A stretch of 64,000 nt of DNA, taken from assembly GCF_003268395.1 (NCBI RefSeq), contig NZ_LQXQ01000016.1, positions 1-64,000 on the forward strand, in the 5' to 3' direction. Below the pieces are notes generated by a model that was given only the letters and a program-made list of their open reading frames with translations, had not been told where the DNA came from and made no database searches. The translations under genes were made by a program, and so were the position numbers. Source of the stretch: Acinetobacter sp. CFCC 10889. GTDB taxonomy: Bacteria; Pseudomonadota; Gammaproteobacteria; Pseudomonadales; Moraxellaceae. This document shows, one piece after another, positions 55,372 through 64,000 of the stretch. Position 1 is the first letter of the stretch, and every line of letters begins with the position of its first letter.

Positions 55372-56277
55372 ATGAAATCATCTGCACCTAAAATCCAGCG
55401 TCGCCCGATTAGTGGCGTTTTTTTATTGAATAAACCACTTGGCATTAGCTCAAATGCAGCTTTGCAACGTGTACGTTGGTTATTTCGTGCAGACAAAGGT
55501 GGGCATACTGGCGCATTAGACCCTTTAGCTTCGGGGTTATTGCCGATTTGTTTGGGTGAGGCGACCAAATTTTCGCATTTTTTACTCGACTCAACCAAAC
55601 GTTATCAGACCACAGTTCATTTGGGACACAGCACAACAACAGGTGATGTTGAAGGTGAGGTGTTACTCGAACAAACTGTACCTGAACTGACTGAAGCGCA
55701 AATCCAAGCAGTTTTGGCACAATTTACAGGGGATATTCTGCAAGTTCCCCCAATGTATTCGGCACTTAAAAAACAAGGTCGACCTTTATATGAGTTGGCT
55801 CGTCAGGGTATTGAGATTGAGCGTGAAGCACGTCCAATTACGATTGATCAAATTGAATTATTGTCATTTACTGCAAATAGTTTGACTTTAGATGTGACCT
55901 GTTCAAAAGGAACATATATCCGTGTTTTAGGTGAAGATATTGCCAAAGCTTTGGGTACTTACGGGCATTTAACGTATTTGCATCGTATTCAAACAGGAGC
56001 ATTTGAACTAAATCCTGAGTTTACCATTGAATATTTAGAAAGTTTAACTGAACAACAGCGTGAAGCATTGTTATTGCCTGTATATGCACCGATTGACCAT
56101 TTTCCAAAAATTCAGGTGCCTGATGGACGTGCTGAATATTTTAGTCGAGGCATGGAGAGTAATATTGATCATGCTGCAACGGCGCAAGTGGTGGTTTTTG
56201 ATGGTGAAAAATGTTTAGGTTTGGCTGAAATTACAGAGAAGAAGCGTCTTGTGCCAAAACGTGTTTTGAACTTGTAA
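55372..56277 (+). CDS. truB: tRNA pseudouridine(55) synthase TruB
   Basis: TruB makes pseudouridine at position 55 of the T loop in most tRNAs. The 301-residue protein has [15 protein letters not shown], the catalytic aspartate in [46 protein letters not shown] and [15 protein letters not shown], with a C-terminal PUA-like end. The ATG at 55372 gives the family N-terminus, but no clear ribosome site precedes it; a TTG at 55333 is in frame. The gene is separate from the rbfA operon. Confidence 0.96.
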   Translation: MKSSAPKIQRRPISGVFLLNKPLGISSNAALQRVRWLFRADKGGHTGALDPLASGLLPICLGEATKFSHFLLDSTKRYQTTVHLGHSTTTGDVEGEVLLEQTVPELTEAQIQAVLAQFTGDILQVPPMYSALKKQGRPLYELARQGIEIEREARPITIDQIELLSFTANSLTLDVTCSKGTYIRVLGEDIAKALGTYGHLTYLHRIQTGAFELNPEFTIEYLESLTEQQREALLLPVYAPIDHFPKIQVPDGRAEYFSRGMESNIDHAATAQVVVFDGEKCLGLAEITEKKRLVPKRVLNL

Positions 56278-56301
56278 TGCATCCGATGTAAGGGAAAGTT
56301 G

Positions 56302-57069
56302 ATGGAACTTGAACTGATACTGAGCTTGGTATTCTTTGCTTTTTGTGCAGGTGCAATTGATGCAGCAGTGGGTGGTGGTGGTTTGATTCAAATCCCTGCT
56401 TTAATGGGAGCACTGCCGCACTCACCTACTGCAACAATCTTTGGAACCAATAAATTGGCTTCGATTTGTGGTACAGCATCCGCAGCATTTTCTTATTTAC
56501 GCCAAGTTAAAATTCAGTGGAAATTATTAGTAGTAATTGCTGTGACTGCTTTTGTGAGTGCTTTTGGCGGGGCTGCTTGTGTCTCGTTGATTCCACAAGA
56601 GATCTTACGTCCATTTGTACTGTTCATGTTGATCGTGATTGCAGTCTATACCTTGATGAAAAAGCAATTTGGTCAAGTCCATATACAGCAAGAAATTACA
56701 CGAAAAGTGCTGATTTTGGCAGGTGTGGGGGGCTTATTGATTGGCTTTTATGACGGAATTTTTGGTCCGGGGACGGGTAGTTTTTTTATTTTCTATTTTA
56801 TTCGTTATTTAAAAGTTGATTTTTTACATGCTTCGGCATTATCGAAAATTGGTAATTTTATGACCAATTTTGCAGCATTAAGTTTTTTTATTCCGACAGG
56901 GCATGTGTTGTTTCAGTTGGGCTTGATGATGGCGGTTGCCAATGTTTGCGGCTCATTGGTTGGTGTAAAAATGGCATTAAAATATGGCAGTGGTTTTATT
57001 CGAATTTTATTTTTGATTTTGGTCAGTATCTTGATTTGTCGTTTGGCGTATCAAATGTTTTGGGTTTGA
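56302..57069 (+). CDS. TSUP (TauE/SafE) family membrane transporter
   Basis: The 255-residue protein has eight or so hydrophobic spans. The family signatures are CAGAIDAAVGGGGLIQIPAL and GTNKLASICGTASAAFSYLR at the front, and GFYDGIFGPGTGSFFIFYFI in the second half, an internal duplication typical of TSUP/YfcA proteins. These move sulfur-containing anions or organic acids; the substrate here is unknown. The ATG at 56302 follows AAGGGAAAG and is preferred over a TTG just before it. Confidence 0.9.
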   Translation: MELELILSLVFFAFCAGAIDAAVGGGGLIQIPALMGALPHSPTATIFGTNKLASICGTASAAFSYLRQVKIQWKLLVVIAVTAFVSAFGGAACVSLIPQEILRPFVLFMLIVIAVYTLMKKQFGQVHIQQEITRKVLILAGVGGLLIGFYDGIFGPGTGSFFIFYFIRYLKVDFLHASALSKIGNFMTNFAALSFFIPTGHVLFQLGLMMAVANVCGSLVGVKMALKYGSGFIRILFLILVSILICRLAYQMFWV

Positions 57070-57100
57070 GTCATTTTTTATTCCACAATATTTCAAAATA

Positions 57101-57132
57101 AAAAAAAGCGCTGATCATTTCAGCGCTTTTTT
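57101..57132. terminator. Bidirectional terminator
   Basis: AGCGCTGA and TCAGCGCT form an 8-bp stem flanked by A-run and T-run. It lies between the convergent TSUP and EamA transporter genes. Confidence 0.92.
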
Positions 57133-57133
57133 C

Positions 57134-58003
57134 TTAGTGTTCAATTGCTTGGCTTTTAGGTTTAAAAGTTACACCAATTGATGCAACCATGATGCATACC
57201 AAAGCAAGGCTTTGCCAAAGGCTAATATGTTCTTTGAGTAATACCATACCTGCGATCGCAGCTAAAGCAGGAGATAAACTCGATAAAGTTCCGTAACTAA
57301 GTTTGCTTAATGTTTTGAGTGCCATTAAGTCTAAAGCATAGGGGATTGCAGTTGCTAATAATGCAATCATCAATGCATGTCCCCAATATTGTGTTTGCAT
57401 CAATGCAGTTGGATTATGTACAGCGCTGATTGGTAACATCACCAATGCAGATAATGCAATGGCAATGGTTAGTGCATGCATACCAATATTTTGGCGAACA
57501 ACTCGTTGCCCAAAATAGATATAAGATGCCCAAAAAATGCCTGCACCAATTGCACATGCAGCACCTAAATATGAAAAATTATGTTGATTAGCATCTTGCC
57601 AAGGCACCATTAAGGCTATCCCGACTATAGCAAGACATACCCAGATATAATCGACTTTGCGCTGAATTGAAAGAAGTGCCAAAGTTAAGGGACCTAGAAA
57701 CTCTAAACCGACAGCAATACCTTGTGGTAACTTGCCAAGTGATGCGTAAAACAACACATTCATTAAACAAACTGAGCCACTATAAAATAGTAAATCTTTC
57801 CATTTTAAATACGGCAAGCGTTTGATAATTTTCCATGAACGGAACATCACAAAAACTAAAATAGATGCAAAACACAGGCGTAGTGTGACCACTGTGAGTG
57901 GGTCTAGTACTTCAAAAAGCTGTTTGGCAAATGATGCACTGATTTGATATGCCACCATCGACATGATCATATAAAATACAGCAAGGAATTGAGAGTTTTG
58001 CAT
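57134..58003 (-). CDS. EamA-family (DMT) transporter, RhtA-like
   Basis: The 289-residue protein has ten hydrophobic spans in two EamA halves. SASFAKQLFEVLDPLTVVTLRL and YFGQRVVRQNIGMHALT resemble the RhtA/YddG branch that exports amino acids and related metabolites. The gene is monocistronic, with about 240 bases of upstream sequence shared with the divergent Sel1-repeat gene. A paralogue of similar length and motif order lies at 60426-61316. Confidence 0.88.
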   Translation of the reverse strand: MQNSQFLAVFYMIMSMVAYQISASFAKQLFEVLDPLTVVTLRLCFASILVFVMFRSWKIIKRLPYLKWKDLLFYSGSVCLMNVLFYASLGKLPQGIAVGLEFLGPLTLALLSIQRKVDYIWVCLAIVGIALMVPWQDANQHNFSYLGAACAIGAGIFWASYIYFGQRVVRQNIGMHALTIAIALSALVMLPISAVHNPTALMQTQYWGHALMIALLATAIPYALDLMALKTLSKLSYGTLSSLSPALAAIAGMVLLKEHISLWQSLALVCIMVASIGVTFKPKSQAIEH

Positions 58004-58241
58004 AGTGCAGATAAGTAGGAATATTGTGCAATTCTAGCATTTTATTATTTCAAAAAGGCAGGTTCTCATTCAGATATAAATGCCTTAGAATGTTTTAAAT
58101 TGAAGTGTTTAAAAATTCAAACGCTAAGATTTCTTTTATGTGTATTGATCGTTTTTAGAATGATGAAAAGTGAAATATATTTAAGAGAATACAACAATGA
58201 AAAATGTAAAATTTTGATGTAATTAGTTAGGTAAGAGAAAA

Positions 58242-59687
58242 ATGTCAGACACTAAAATAGACAAGACAGAAGCTTTAGAAGTAAAAGATACGGTTGGTTA
58301 TGGGGATGATCATGCCGTAAATTATCAACATGTCTTAGCACTAGAACAACAAAACATAGCTTACACAGATCAAGAGGCACAGCAACGTGTGGATATTTTG
58401 GTCAATGCATCAAATAATAATTTTGCAGCCGCCAGTACTCGCTTAGGGCAATGGCATCTATTGGGACATTATGTATCGCAAAATATCGAGTCAGCGATTT
58501 TATTTTTCCAACATGCAGTAAAACTTGGTGATGCATTGGCAATGGTGGAATTGGCACATATTGGCTTACAATCATTAAGTCCAACTTTAACTGTAGAACA
58601 AGGTTTAGACTATTTAAAGCAAGCTGTAGACTTAAATCATCCTGAAGCAATTTATGCATCTGCATTGCATATTTTAGAAAATAATCCTGATGCAGCGTTA
58701 AATTTATTAGTTCATAATTATCAACAACATCAACATGAAGTAAGTTTAAAAACTTGTATTGAAAATCTGGCTTTTGATCAAAATATTGTCATTGAAAAAT
58801 TAGAAGATTTGGCACAAAAAGATAGTTTTGCCAGTGCGTTATTGGCATTCCAATATTTTAAACAAGGCAATGACAAAAAAGCCTTTAAATATGCACAAAA
58901 AGCGCAAGAGCAAAATGATGCATATGGTTGTTATGTACGTGCTTTAGTGGAAGAAAAAGATCCTAAAGGTGACCCGAATGTTGCGTATGCATTCTTTGTT
59001 AAAGCAGCACAACTTGGACATGTGGAAGCATCGTATTGGGTTGCAATCGACAATTTACGCAAAGCTGACCTCATAGATGATGAAGTAGAAAAAGAATTGT
59101 TAAATCAACAGGCTTACCAGTTCCTACAATTTGCAGCATTACATGGGCATGCTGCGGCAAAATTTTCTTATGGACAATGTTTACGTATAGGTATTGGTAC
59201 AGAGAAAAATCCTGAACAAGGGATACAGTGGTTAGATCAAGCAGCACAACAAGGCAATGCAGATGCACAGTTTGAATTGGCAATGTTACTCAATCTTGAT
59301 GATCCTCGTCATTTGGCTCTGTTGACTGCATCTGCGCAAAATGGGCATGTTCAAGCAATACTATGTATGGCAATTTATGAACAACGACAACAACACTTTT
59401 CTCAAGCGATTCAATGGTTAGATGTAGCACAGCAAGCAAAGTCAGCACGTGCTTCTTATTTGTTGGCACAAATGTATCGAGCAGGGCAAGGCGTTGATGT
59501 TGATTTGAAACAAGTTGTGAACTTGTTACAACAAGCGGCTGATGGTGGGGATGTTGATGCGTATTTTGAATTGTATCAAGCATATTCACAGGGTTTGGGT
59601 ATCCGTAAAAACAAGAAAAATGCTGAAAAATATTTGACTTTGGCACAGCAAAATCAGCATATCGAAGCCAGTGCTATTGCGCTATAA
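58242..59687 (+). CDS. Sel1-like repeat protein
   Basis: The 481-residue protein is made of Sel1/TPR-type helical repeats with units such as AASTRLGQWHLLGHYV, AKFSYGQCLRIGIGTEKNPEQGIQWLDQAAQQGNADAQFELAML and ASYLLAQMYRAGQGVDVDLKQVVNLLQQAADGGD. No signal peptide or membrane span is visible, so it is probably a cytoplasmic scaffold. It lies 12 bases before the phosphatase gene and is probably co-transcribed with it. Confidence 0.85.
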   Translation: MSDTKIDKTEALEVKDTVGYGDDHAVNYQHVLALEQQNIAYTDQEAQQRVDILVNASNNNFAAASTRLGQWHLLGHYVSQNIESAILFFQHAVKLGDALAMVELAHIGLQSLSPTLTVEQGLDYLKQAVDLNHPEAIYASALHILENNPDAALNLLVHNYQQHQHEVSLKTCIENLAFDQNIVIEKLEDLAQKDSFASALLAFQYFKQGNDKKAFKYAQKAQEQNDAYGCYVRALVEEKDPKGDPNVAYAFFVKAAQLGHVEASYWVAIDNLRKADLIDDEVEKELLNQQAYQFLQFAALHGHAAAKFSYGQCLRIGIGTEKNPEQGIQWLDQAAQQGNADAQFELAMLLNLDDPRHLALLTASAQNGHVQAILCMAIYEQRQQHFSQAIQWLDVAQQAKSARASYLLAQMYRAGQGVDVDLKQVVNLLQQAADGGDVDAYFELYQAYSQGLGIRKNKKNAEKYLTLAQQNQHIEASAIAL

Positions 59688-59699
59688 ACGAGGAAAATC

Positions 59700-60401
59700 A
59701 TGCAGTTCAACAACCCCATTGAATATTATCAGCACACACAAGGACGATTGTTTGTGGTGGGTGATCTGCATGGTTGCTATGACGAATTAATGCAAACGCT
59801 TGACAAACTTCGATTTAATTTTCAGCAGGATCTATTGGTTTGTGTGGGGGATTTGGTGGATCGTGGCGCTGAAAGTTTAAAATGTTTACAGTTGGTTCAT
59901 GAGCCTTGGTTTAAAAGCATCATTGGTAATCATGAAGAAATGTGCTTGTATTCTGCAATTGATCCAATGATGGCACGTTTACATGCACAACATGGCGGAG
60001 AATGGTTTTATAATTTATCCGAAGCGGATAAAAATCAGGTGATTGAACTGTGCCAAGAAATGCCCATTGTTTTAGAGGTTGACTATCTAGGGCAAAAGTA
60101 TGGTTTTGTGCATGGTGATATTGAACAGAATGACTGGGAAACATTTAAAGCCACGATTCATACTGAAAAATATCGTGAAATCGCACTTTGGGGGCGCTCT
60201 CGTGTAAAAGATTCTGCTAAGAAAAATTTTCAAAATATTCAAGGAATTGATACAGTTTTCTTTGGGCATACGGTGGTTGATCTTGTCACCAAACGCCATA
60301 ATTGTTATTTCATTGACACTGGTGCTGTTTTTGATATGCGTTTAACAGTCTTAGAAATACATCCAGATTTACCAATAGAAAAGCAAGTGATTGTGGTTTA
60401 G
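59700..60401 (+). CDS. Metallophosphoesterase, PrpA-like Ser/Thr protein phosphatase
   Basis: The 233-residue protein carries the complete PPP-family motifs GDLHGCYDEL (about residues 22-31), GDLVDRGAES, GNHEEM and a later HGD, with DTG near the C-terminus as in bacterial PrpA/PrpB and lambda-type phosphatases. It is expected to be a Mn-dependent phosphatase in the cytoplasm. It follows the Sel1-repeat gene by 12 bases and converges on an EamA transporter gene. Confidence 0.9.
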   Translation: MQFNNPIEYYQHTQGRLFVVGDLHGCYDELMQTLDKLRFNFQQDLLVCVGDLVDRGAESLKCLQLVHEPWFKSIIGNHEEMCLYSAIDPMMARLHAQHGGEWFYNLSEADKNQVIELCQEMPIVLEVDYLGQKYGFVHGDIEQNDWETFKATIHTEKYREIALWGRSRVKDSAKKNFQNIQGIDTVFFGHTVVDLVTKRHNCYFIDTGAVFDMRLTVLEIHPDLPIEKQVIVV

Positions 60402-60425
60402 ATGGGTATTTCGCAGTATTTAAAA

Positions 60426-61316
60426 TTACTTTTGTAATTCTTTCTCAAGCGCTTTTTTTGCTTGTTGTGTCGTGACAGTACAACCAATTGATGCACTGAT
60501 AATGGTTGCTAGAGCAAGCCATTGCGTCCAAAGCAATTGTTCATGTAAAAATATAAAGCCTGACAATGCAGCAATGGCAGGTTCTAAGCTCATCAAAGTT
60601 CCAAAACTCAAGGCAGATAAATTTCGTAAGGCAATCATTTCCAAAGAAAAGGGTAAGGCACTGGCTAAGATTGCTAAAGCAATAAAATAAATCAGATTCG
60701 ATGGTTCAAAGACGCTTAATGGCATCCCTAAAAATAAGGCGATTGGCATCAGGCATAACATCCCAACAAACATACCTAAGCACACTGTATGATTACCTGA
60801 AACACCTGAAGGTTTTTGTCCTGCAATAATATATAGCGCCCAACATGCACCTGCACCAAGCGCAAATGCAATCCCAATCGGGTCAAGATGTACAGAAGCT
60901 TGTTGAAAGGGAAAAAGTAAAATCAGCCCTAAAATTGCCAGCCCGACCCAAATAAAATCAAAGCGTTGTCGAGCATGAAATAGTGCAACACTGAGTGGAC
61001 CAATAAACTCAAAGGCAACTGCGATCCCTAAAGGAATCCGTGAAATAGATAAATAGAATAAAGCATTCATCCCTGCCAAAGCGATGCCATAGCTGATAAT
61101 GGCTTTCCATTTCACGTGTTTAAAATCAGCCTGCCAAATTTTAAAGATCACTGCCAAAATCAATGAGCCAAGGAGTAAACGCATTGCGGAAATGGTCAGT
61201 ACAGGGAATTGATCAAACAGGATTTTGGCAAGAGCACCACTGCTTTGCATACTGATCATCGCGATGAACAGTAGAATTAAAGCATGTAAATGTGGTGAGG
61301 CTTTTAAATTTGGCAT
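60426..61316 (-). CDS. EamA-family (DMT) transporter, RhtA-like
   Basis: The 296-residue protein has ten hydrophobic spans in two halves. MQSSGALAKILFDQFPVLTISAMRLLLGSLIL and ISRIPLGIAVAFEFIGPLSVAL match those of the RhtA branch and of the paralogue at 57134-58003 (there LGKLPQGIAVGLEFLGPLTLAL). Export of an amino acid or analogue is plausible but the substrate is unknown. The last base is 24 bases from the stop of the convergent phosphatase gene. Confidence 0.88.
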   Translation of the reverse strand: MPNLKASPHLHALILLFIAMISMQSSGALAKILFDQFPVLTISAMRLLLGSLILAVIFKIWQADFKHVKWKAIISYGIALAGMNALFYLSISRIPLGIAVAFEFIGPLSVALFHARQRFDFIWVGLAILGLILLFPFQQASVHLDPIGIAFALGAGACWALYIIAGQKPSGVSGNHTVCLGMFVGMLCLMPIALFLGMPLSVFEPSNLIYFIALAILASALPFSLEMIALRNLSALSFGTLMSLEPAIAALSGFIFLHEQLLWTQWLALATIISASIGCTVTTQQAKKALEKELQK

Positions 61317-61448
61317 TGAGGCATGATCAACTAGTGGCTATCTAAAATAAATTTGATATCTAAAGTGCGGATAGATCATACCTTTTTAATCAGAATAATA
61401 GGTGAGAAAAGATAAAAATCACCATCATTATTTGACCTATTGTTAAAA

Positions 61449-61480
61449 TAAAAAGCCACAGGAAAATCCCTGTGCTTTTA
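61449..61480. terminator. Terminator after serA
   Basis: Read on the minus strand, AAAAGCACAGG pairs with CCTGTGGCTTTT with a T-run following. It ends the serA transcript. Confidence 0.88.
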
Positions 61481-61493
61481 ACATCAAACAGTC

Positions 61494-62726
61494 TTAGAAC
61501 AATACACGTACGCGAATTGTACCTTCAACTTCATGCAATGTATCAAGTGCTTCTTTTGATGCAGTTGCATCAACATCCATCACTAAATAACCAACATCAC
61601 CTTTAGTCATTAAAGATTGACCAGAGATGTTGATGCCGTGTTCAGCAAACAAGTTATTAATTTTAGAAAGAACGCCCGGTACGTTTTTATGAATGTGAAG
61701 TAAACGGTGTTTACCTTCAGTCAATGGTAACGCAATTTCAGGGAAGTTCACCGCAGATAAAGTCATACCTTTATCAGAGTAAGCAACGAATTTTTCAGCA
61801 ACTTCTAAACCGATGTTAGCTTGTGCTTCCATGGTTGAACCACCTACGTGTGGTGTTAAGATCACGTTAGGAATGTTACGAAGTGCAGAAACGAATTCTT
61901 CACCGTTTGCTTTAGGTTCTTTCGGGAATACGTCAACTGCAGCACCTGCAATATGACCTGATTTTAATGCATCAGCAAGGTCTTCGATGATGACACATGT
62001 ACCACGTGCAGCATTGATAAAGATTGAACCTTCTTTCATTTGAGCAAATTGTTCTTTGCCCATGAAGTTGCGTGTAGAAGGAACATCTGGTACATGGATG
62101 GATACCACATCAGCATTGGCAAGAAGCTCACCCATAGAACCAACTTGGCGTGCATTACCTAAAGGTAATTTAGTCACAGCATCATAATAAATCACATGCA
62201 TACCCATGCTTTCTGCAAGTACAGAAAGTTGAGAACCAATAGAGCCGTAACCCACGATACCTAAAGTTTTGCCACGTGTTTCAAATGAACCGACCGCAGA
62301 TTTATTCCAACCGCCTGCATGTGTATCTGTTGATTTTTCAGGTACACGGCGAAGAAGGAGAATCGCTTCAGCAAGTACAAGTTCTGCAACAGAACGAGTA
62401 TTTGAATAAGGTGCATTAAATACTGGAATACCACGAATCATGGCAGCATTTAAGTTCACTTGGTTAGTACCAATACAGAAACAACCAACTGCAATGAGTT
62501 TTTGTGCTGCTTCAAAGACTTCTTCAGTCAATTGAGTACGGGAACGAATACCAATGAAGTGAGCATCTTTAACCGCTTCTTTCAACGCTTCACCCTCAAG
62601 CGCAGTTTTACGGTAGTCGATGTTGGTATATCCAGCAGCATTTAATGTGTCGATTGCGTTTTGGTGAACGCCTTCTAACAACAAGAAACGAATTTTATCT
62701 TTAGGCAGTGAAAGATGTTGGCTCAT
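61494..62726 (-). CDS. serA: D-3-phosphoglycerate dehydrogenase
   Basis: SerA oxidises 3-phosphoglycerate, the first step of L-serine synthesis, and often reduces 2-oxoglutarate to D-2-hydroxyglutarate in passing. The 410-residue protein matches the E. coli type. It has IGIRSRTQLTEEVFEAA, the NAD motif LGIVGYGSIGSQLSVLAE, the catalytic His in LTPHVGGSTMEAQ, and a C-terminal ACT domain (about 335-410) that mediates serine feedback. The start is the ATG preceding SQHLSLPKDKIRFLLLEG. It diverges from the flavoprotein at 63065. Confidence 0.96.
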   Translation of the reverse strand: MSQHLSLPKDKIRFLLLEGVHQNAIDTLNAAGYTNIDYRKTALEGEALKEAVKDAHFIGIRSRTQLTEEVFEAAQKLIAVGCFCIGTNQVNLNAAMIRGIPVFNAPYSNTRSVAELVLAEAILLLRRVPEKSTDTHAGGWNKSAVGSFETRGKTLGIVGYGSIGSQLSVLAESMGMHVIYYDAVTKLPLGNARQVGSMGELLANADVVSIHVPDVPSTRNFMGKEQFAQMKEGSIFINAARGTCVIIEDLADALKSGHIAGAAVDVFPKEPKANGEEFVSALRNIPNVILTPHVGGSTMEAQANIGLEVAEKFVAYSDKGMTLSAVNFPEIALPLTEGKHRLLHIHKNVPGVLSKINNLFAEHGINISGQSLMTKGDVGYLVMDVDATASKEALDTLHEVEGTIRVRVLF

Positions 62727-63064
62727 TACGGCTCCGCTACAAAGGCCAAATTTAGTGGCGATATAATAGCATAGGACGTAGGGTGATATACATTTCCTTT
62801 ATGACGATGATTGCAGGTATTTTTGCAAAATATAGGACATAACTTGTCGTATATGGTCTATTTAAATGTGTAATTTCCATAGTGACATTATGGAAATAGT
62901 TTTTTTAAGGGTTTTATTGAAAAATGCCTTATAATAAAGCTTCGTGAAAATAGCCTGTCCTTACGGTGCTGCTTTTATATTCACATTGGTCTAAAAATTA
63001 CACGATTTTAAGGGGTTATTTTTAGACACTTTCTACTTGTTTACTTCTGCTAGGTCTGCAAACG
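62727..63064. other. Divergent intergenic region serA / D2HGDH-like gene
   Basis: About 340 bases holding the two divergent promoters. A perfect 9-bp stem, ATTTCCATA (62873-62881) and TATGGAAAT (62889-62897), is followed by a run of seven T, so it looks like a plus-strand terminator or attenuator in the leader of the flavoprotein gene. No ORF was recognised. Confidence 0.6.
62873..62906 (+). terminator. Terminator-like hairpin in leader region
   Basis: Nine-base-pair stem, 7-base loop and T7 tract. It lies 160-190 bases upstream of the gene at 63065, with no gene directly before it on the plus strand, so it would end a short leader RNA or small RNA. Confidence 0.5.
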
Positions 63065-64000
63065 ATGAACGCTCCAGTCGCTTTAACACCTGAGTTATTA
63101 ACCCAATTAACCGCAATTGTGGGTGAAAACCGCATTAAAACAGATGCGGATAGCCTCGAAAATTGGGGACGTGATCACACTAAACATTTTGATCCAAATC
63201 CATCTGTCATCGTTTTTCCATCCAGCACAGAACAAGTTCAAGCGATTGTAAAACTTGCTAACCAATTTAATGTCGCAATTACGCCATCAGGTGGTCGTAC
63301 AGGTTTGTCTGCGGGTGCAGTAGCAGCCAATGGTGAAATTGTCATGAGCTTTGACAAGATGAACCAAATTTTAGAATTCTTCCCTGCTGATCGTATGGTA
63401 CGTGTGCAAGCGGGTGTGGTGACTGAACAACTGCAAAACTATGCTGAAGAACAAGGCATGTATTATCCAGTAGATTTTGCATCTGCGGGTTCATCACAAA
63501 TCGGCGGTAATATTGGTACCAATGCAGGCGGTATCAAAGTAATTAAATACGGCATGACACGTAACTGGGTGTTGGGTTTGACCGTTGTAACAGGTAAAGG
63601 CGACATCATTCGCTTAAATAAAGGCATGATCAAAAATGCGACTGGTTATGCGATGCAGCACTTATTTATCGGTGCAGAAGGGACTTTAGGTTTAGTCACT
63701 GAAGCTGAAATTAAACTTGAACGTGCGCCACATGATCTACAAGTTTTAGTTTTAGGTGTGCCAGATTTTGATGCGATCATGCCTGTATTGCACGCATTCC
63801 AAAGTAAAATTGACCTGACAGCATTTGAATTCTTTGGTGAATTGGCAATGCAAAAAGTGTTAGATCGTGGTCATGTACAACGTCCATTTGAAACTGAGTG
63901 CCCATTCTATGTGTTGCTTGAGTTTGAAGCACCGTATGAACCGATCATGGATGCAGCGATGGAAATCTTCGAGCATTGTATGGAGCAAGGTTGGGTGCTA
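63065..64000 (+). CDS. FAD-binding oxidoreductase, D-2-hydroxyglutarate dehydrogenase-like (partial, runs off window)
   Basis: The ATG at 63065 opens an uninterrupted 312-codon frame to the window end. It has the PCMH-type FAD domain motif PSGGRTGLSAGAV (about residues 77-89), GNIGTNAGGIKVIKYGMTRNWVLGL and FIGAEGTLGLVTEAEI. These belong to the FAD_binding_4/FAD-oxidase C family of glycolate, D-lactate and D-2-hydroxyglutarate dehydrogenases. Its divergent position next to serA favours D-2-hydroxyglutarate dehydrogenase, which in pseudomonads is functionally paired with SerA. The missing C-terminal part would be needed to decide. Confidence 0.85.
   Translation, partial: MNAPVALTPELLTQLTAIVGENRIKTDADSLENWGRDHTKHFDPNPSVIVFPSSTEQVQAIVKLANQFNVAITPSGGRTGLSAGAVAANGEIVMSFDKMNQILEFFPADRMVRVQAGVVTEQLQNYAEEQGMYYPVDFASAGSSQIGGNIGTNAGGIKVIKYGMTRNWVLGLTVVTGKGDIIRLNKGMIKNATGYAMQHLFIGAEGTLGLVTEAEIKLERAPHDLQVLVLGVPDFDAIMPVLHAFQSKIDLTAFEFFGELAMQKVLDRGHVQRPFETECPFYVLLEFEAPYEPIMDAAMEIFEHCMEQGWVL

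Noticed and set aside
1-64000. CRISPR array, prophage, rRNA or tRNA genes
   Set aside because: No regularly spaced repeats, phage structural or integrase genes, or cloverleaf sequences were seen on either strand.

Overview
The window reads as a chromosomal segment of an Acinetobacter-like gammaproteobacterium (Moraxellaceae). The evidence is a low-GC core with rimP-nusA-infB-rbfA, bfr/bfd, spoT-rpoZ-gmk, ispH, and rpsP-rimM-trmD-rplS followed by truB and serA. Type IV pilus minor-pilin genes sit between ispH and rpsP, and a PglL-type O-oligosaccharyltransferase lies near a pilin gene. No phage, CRISPR array, rRNA or tRNA was recognised.

Layout. 0.2-5.4 kb: transcription/translation operon (rimP, nusA, infB, rbfA). 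5.5-8.7 kb: an exported TPR protein, then lemA and two TPM-domain genes. 8.9-14.2 kb: two type IV pilin genes flanking a GT-C-like membrane glycosyltransferase, then a polyprenyl-phosphate hexose synthase-like GT2 and a PglK/MsbA-like ABC flippase. 14.2-28.9 kb: a very AT-rich glycan island. It holds a CDP-alcohol (TagB/TagF-like) transferase, a cytidylyltransferase fused to a SerK/SbnI-like free-serine-kinase domain, an Asp/Glu-racemase-like domain fused to a methyltransferase, a cupin, a perosamine-synthase-like aminotransferase, two further methyltransferases, GDP-mannose/GDP-fucose genes (manC, gmd, fcl) and four glycosyltransferases. 28.9-30.5 kb: pglL. 30.6-36.6 kb, mostly minus strand: bfr, bfd, ridA, spoT, rpoZ, gmk, then ispH on plus. 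36.7-52.1 kb: two complete tandem minor-pilin/PilY1 operons (fimT-pilV-pilW-pilX-pilY1-pilE-pilE), separated by a decayed IS3-family orfA remnant. 52.2-54.4 kb: rpsP-rimM-trmD-rplS. 54.4-64 kb: an exported protein of unknown function, truB, a TSUP transporter, two EamA transporters, a Sel1-repeat protein, a PrpA-like phosphatase, serA, and the start of a D-2-hydroxyglutarate-dehydrogenase-like flavoprotein that runs off the window.

How it fits together. The 9-30 kb block looks like a surface or pilin glycan locus: nucleotide-sugar synthesis, lipid-linked assembly, a flippase, and two candidate transferases (GT-C and PglL) next to their likely pilin substrates. The most novel part is the set of genes predicted to phosphorylate, CTP-activate, racemise/methylate and transfer a small alcohol or amino-acid group, which suggests an uncharacterised phospho-linked decoration.

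Caution. Four genes carry one-base frameshifts in short runs (infB, the DegT aminotransferase, the second fimT, trmD). Two of these are normally essential, so uncorrected sequencing indels are likely; the two poly-A sites could also be phase-variable.
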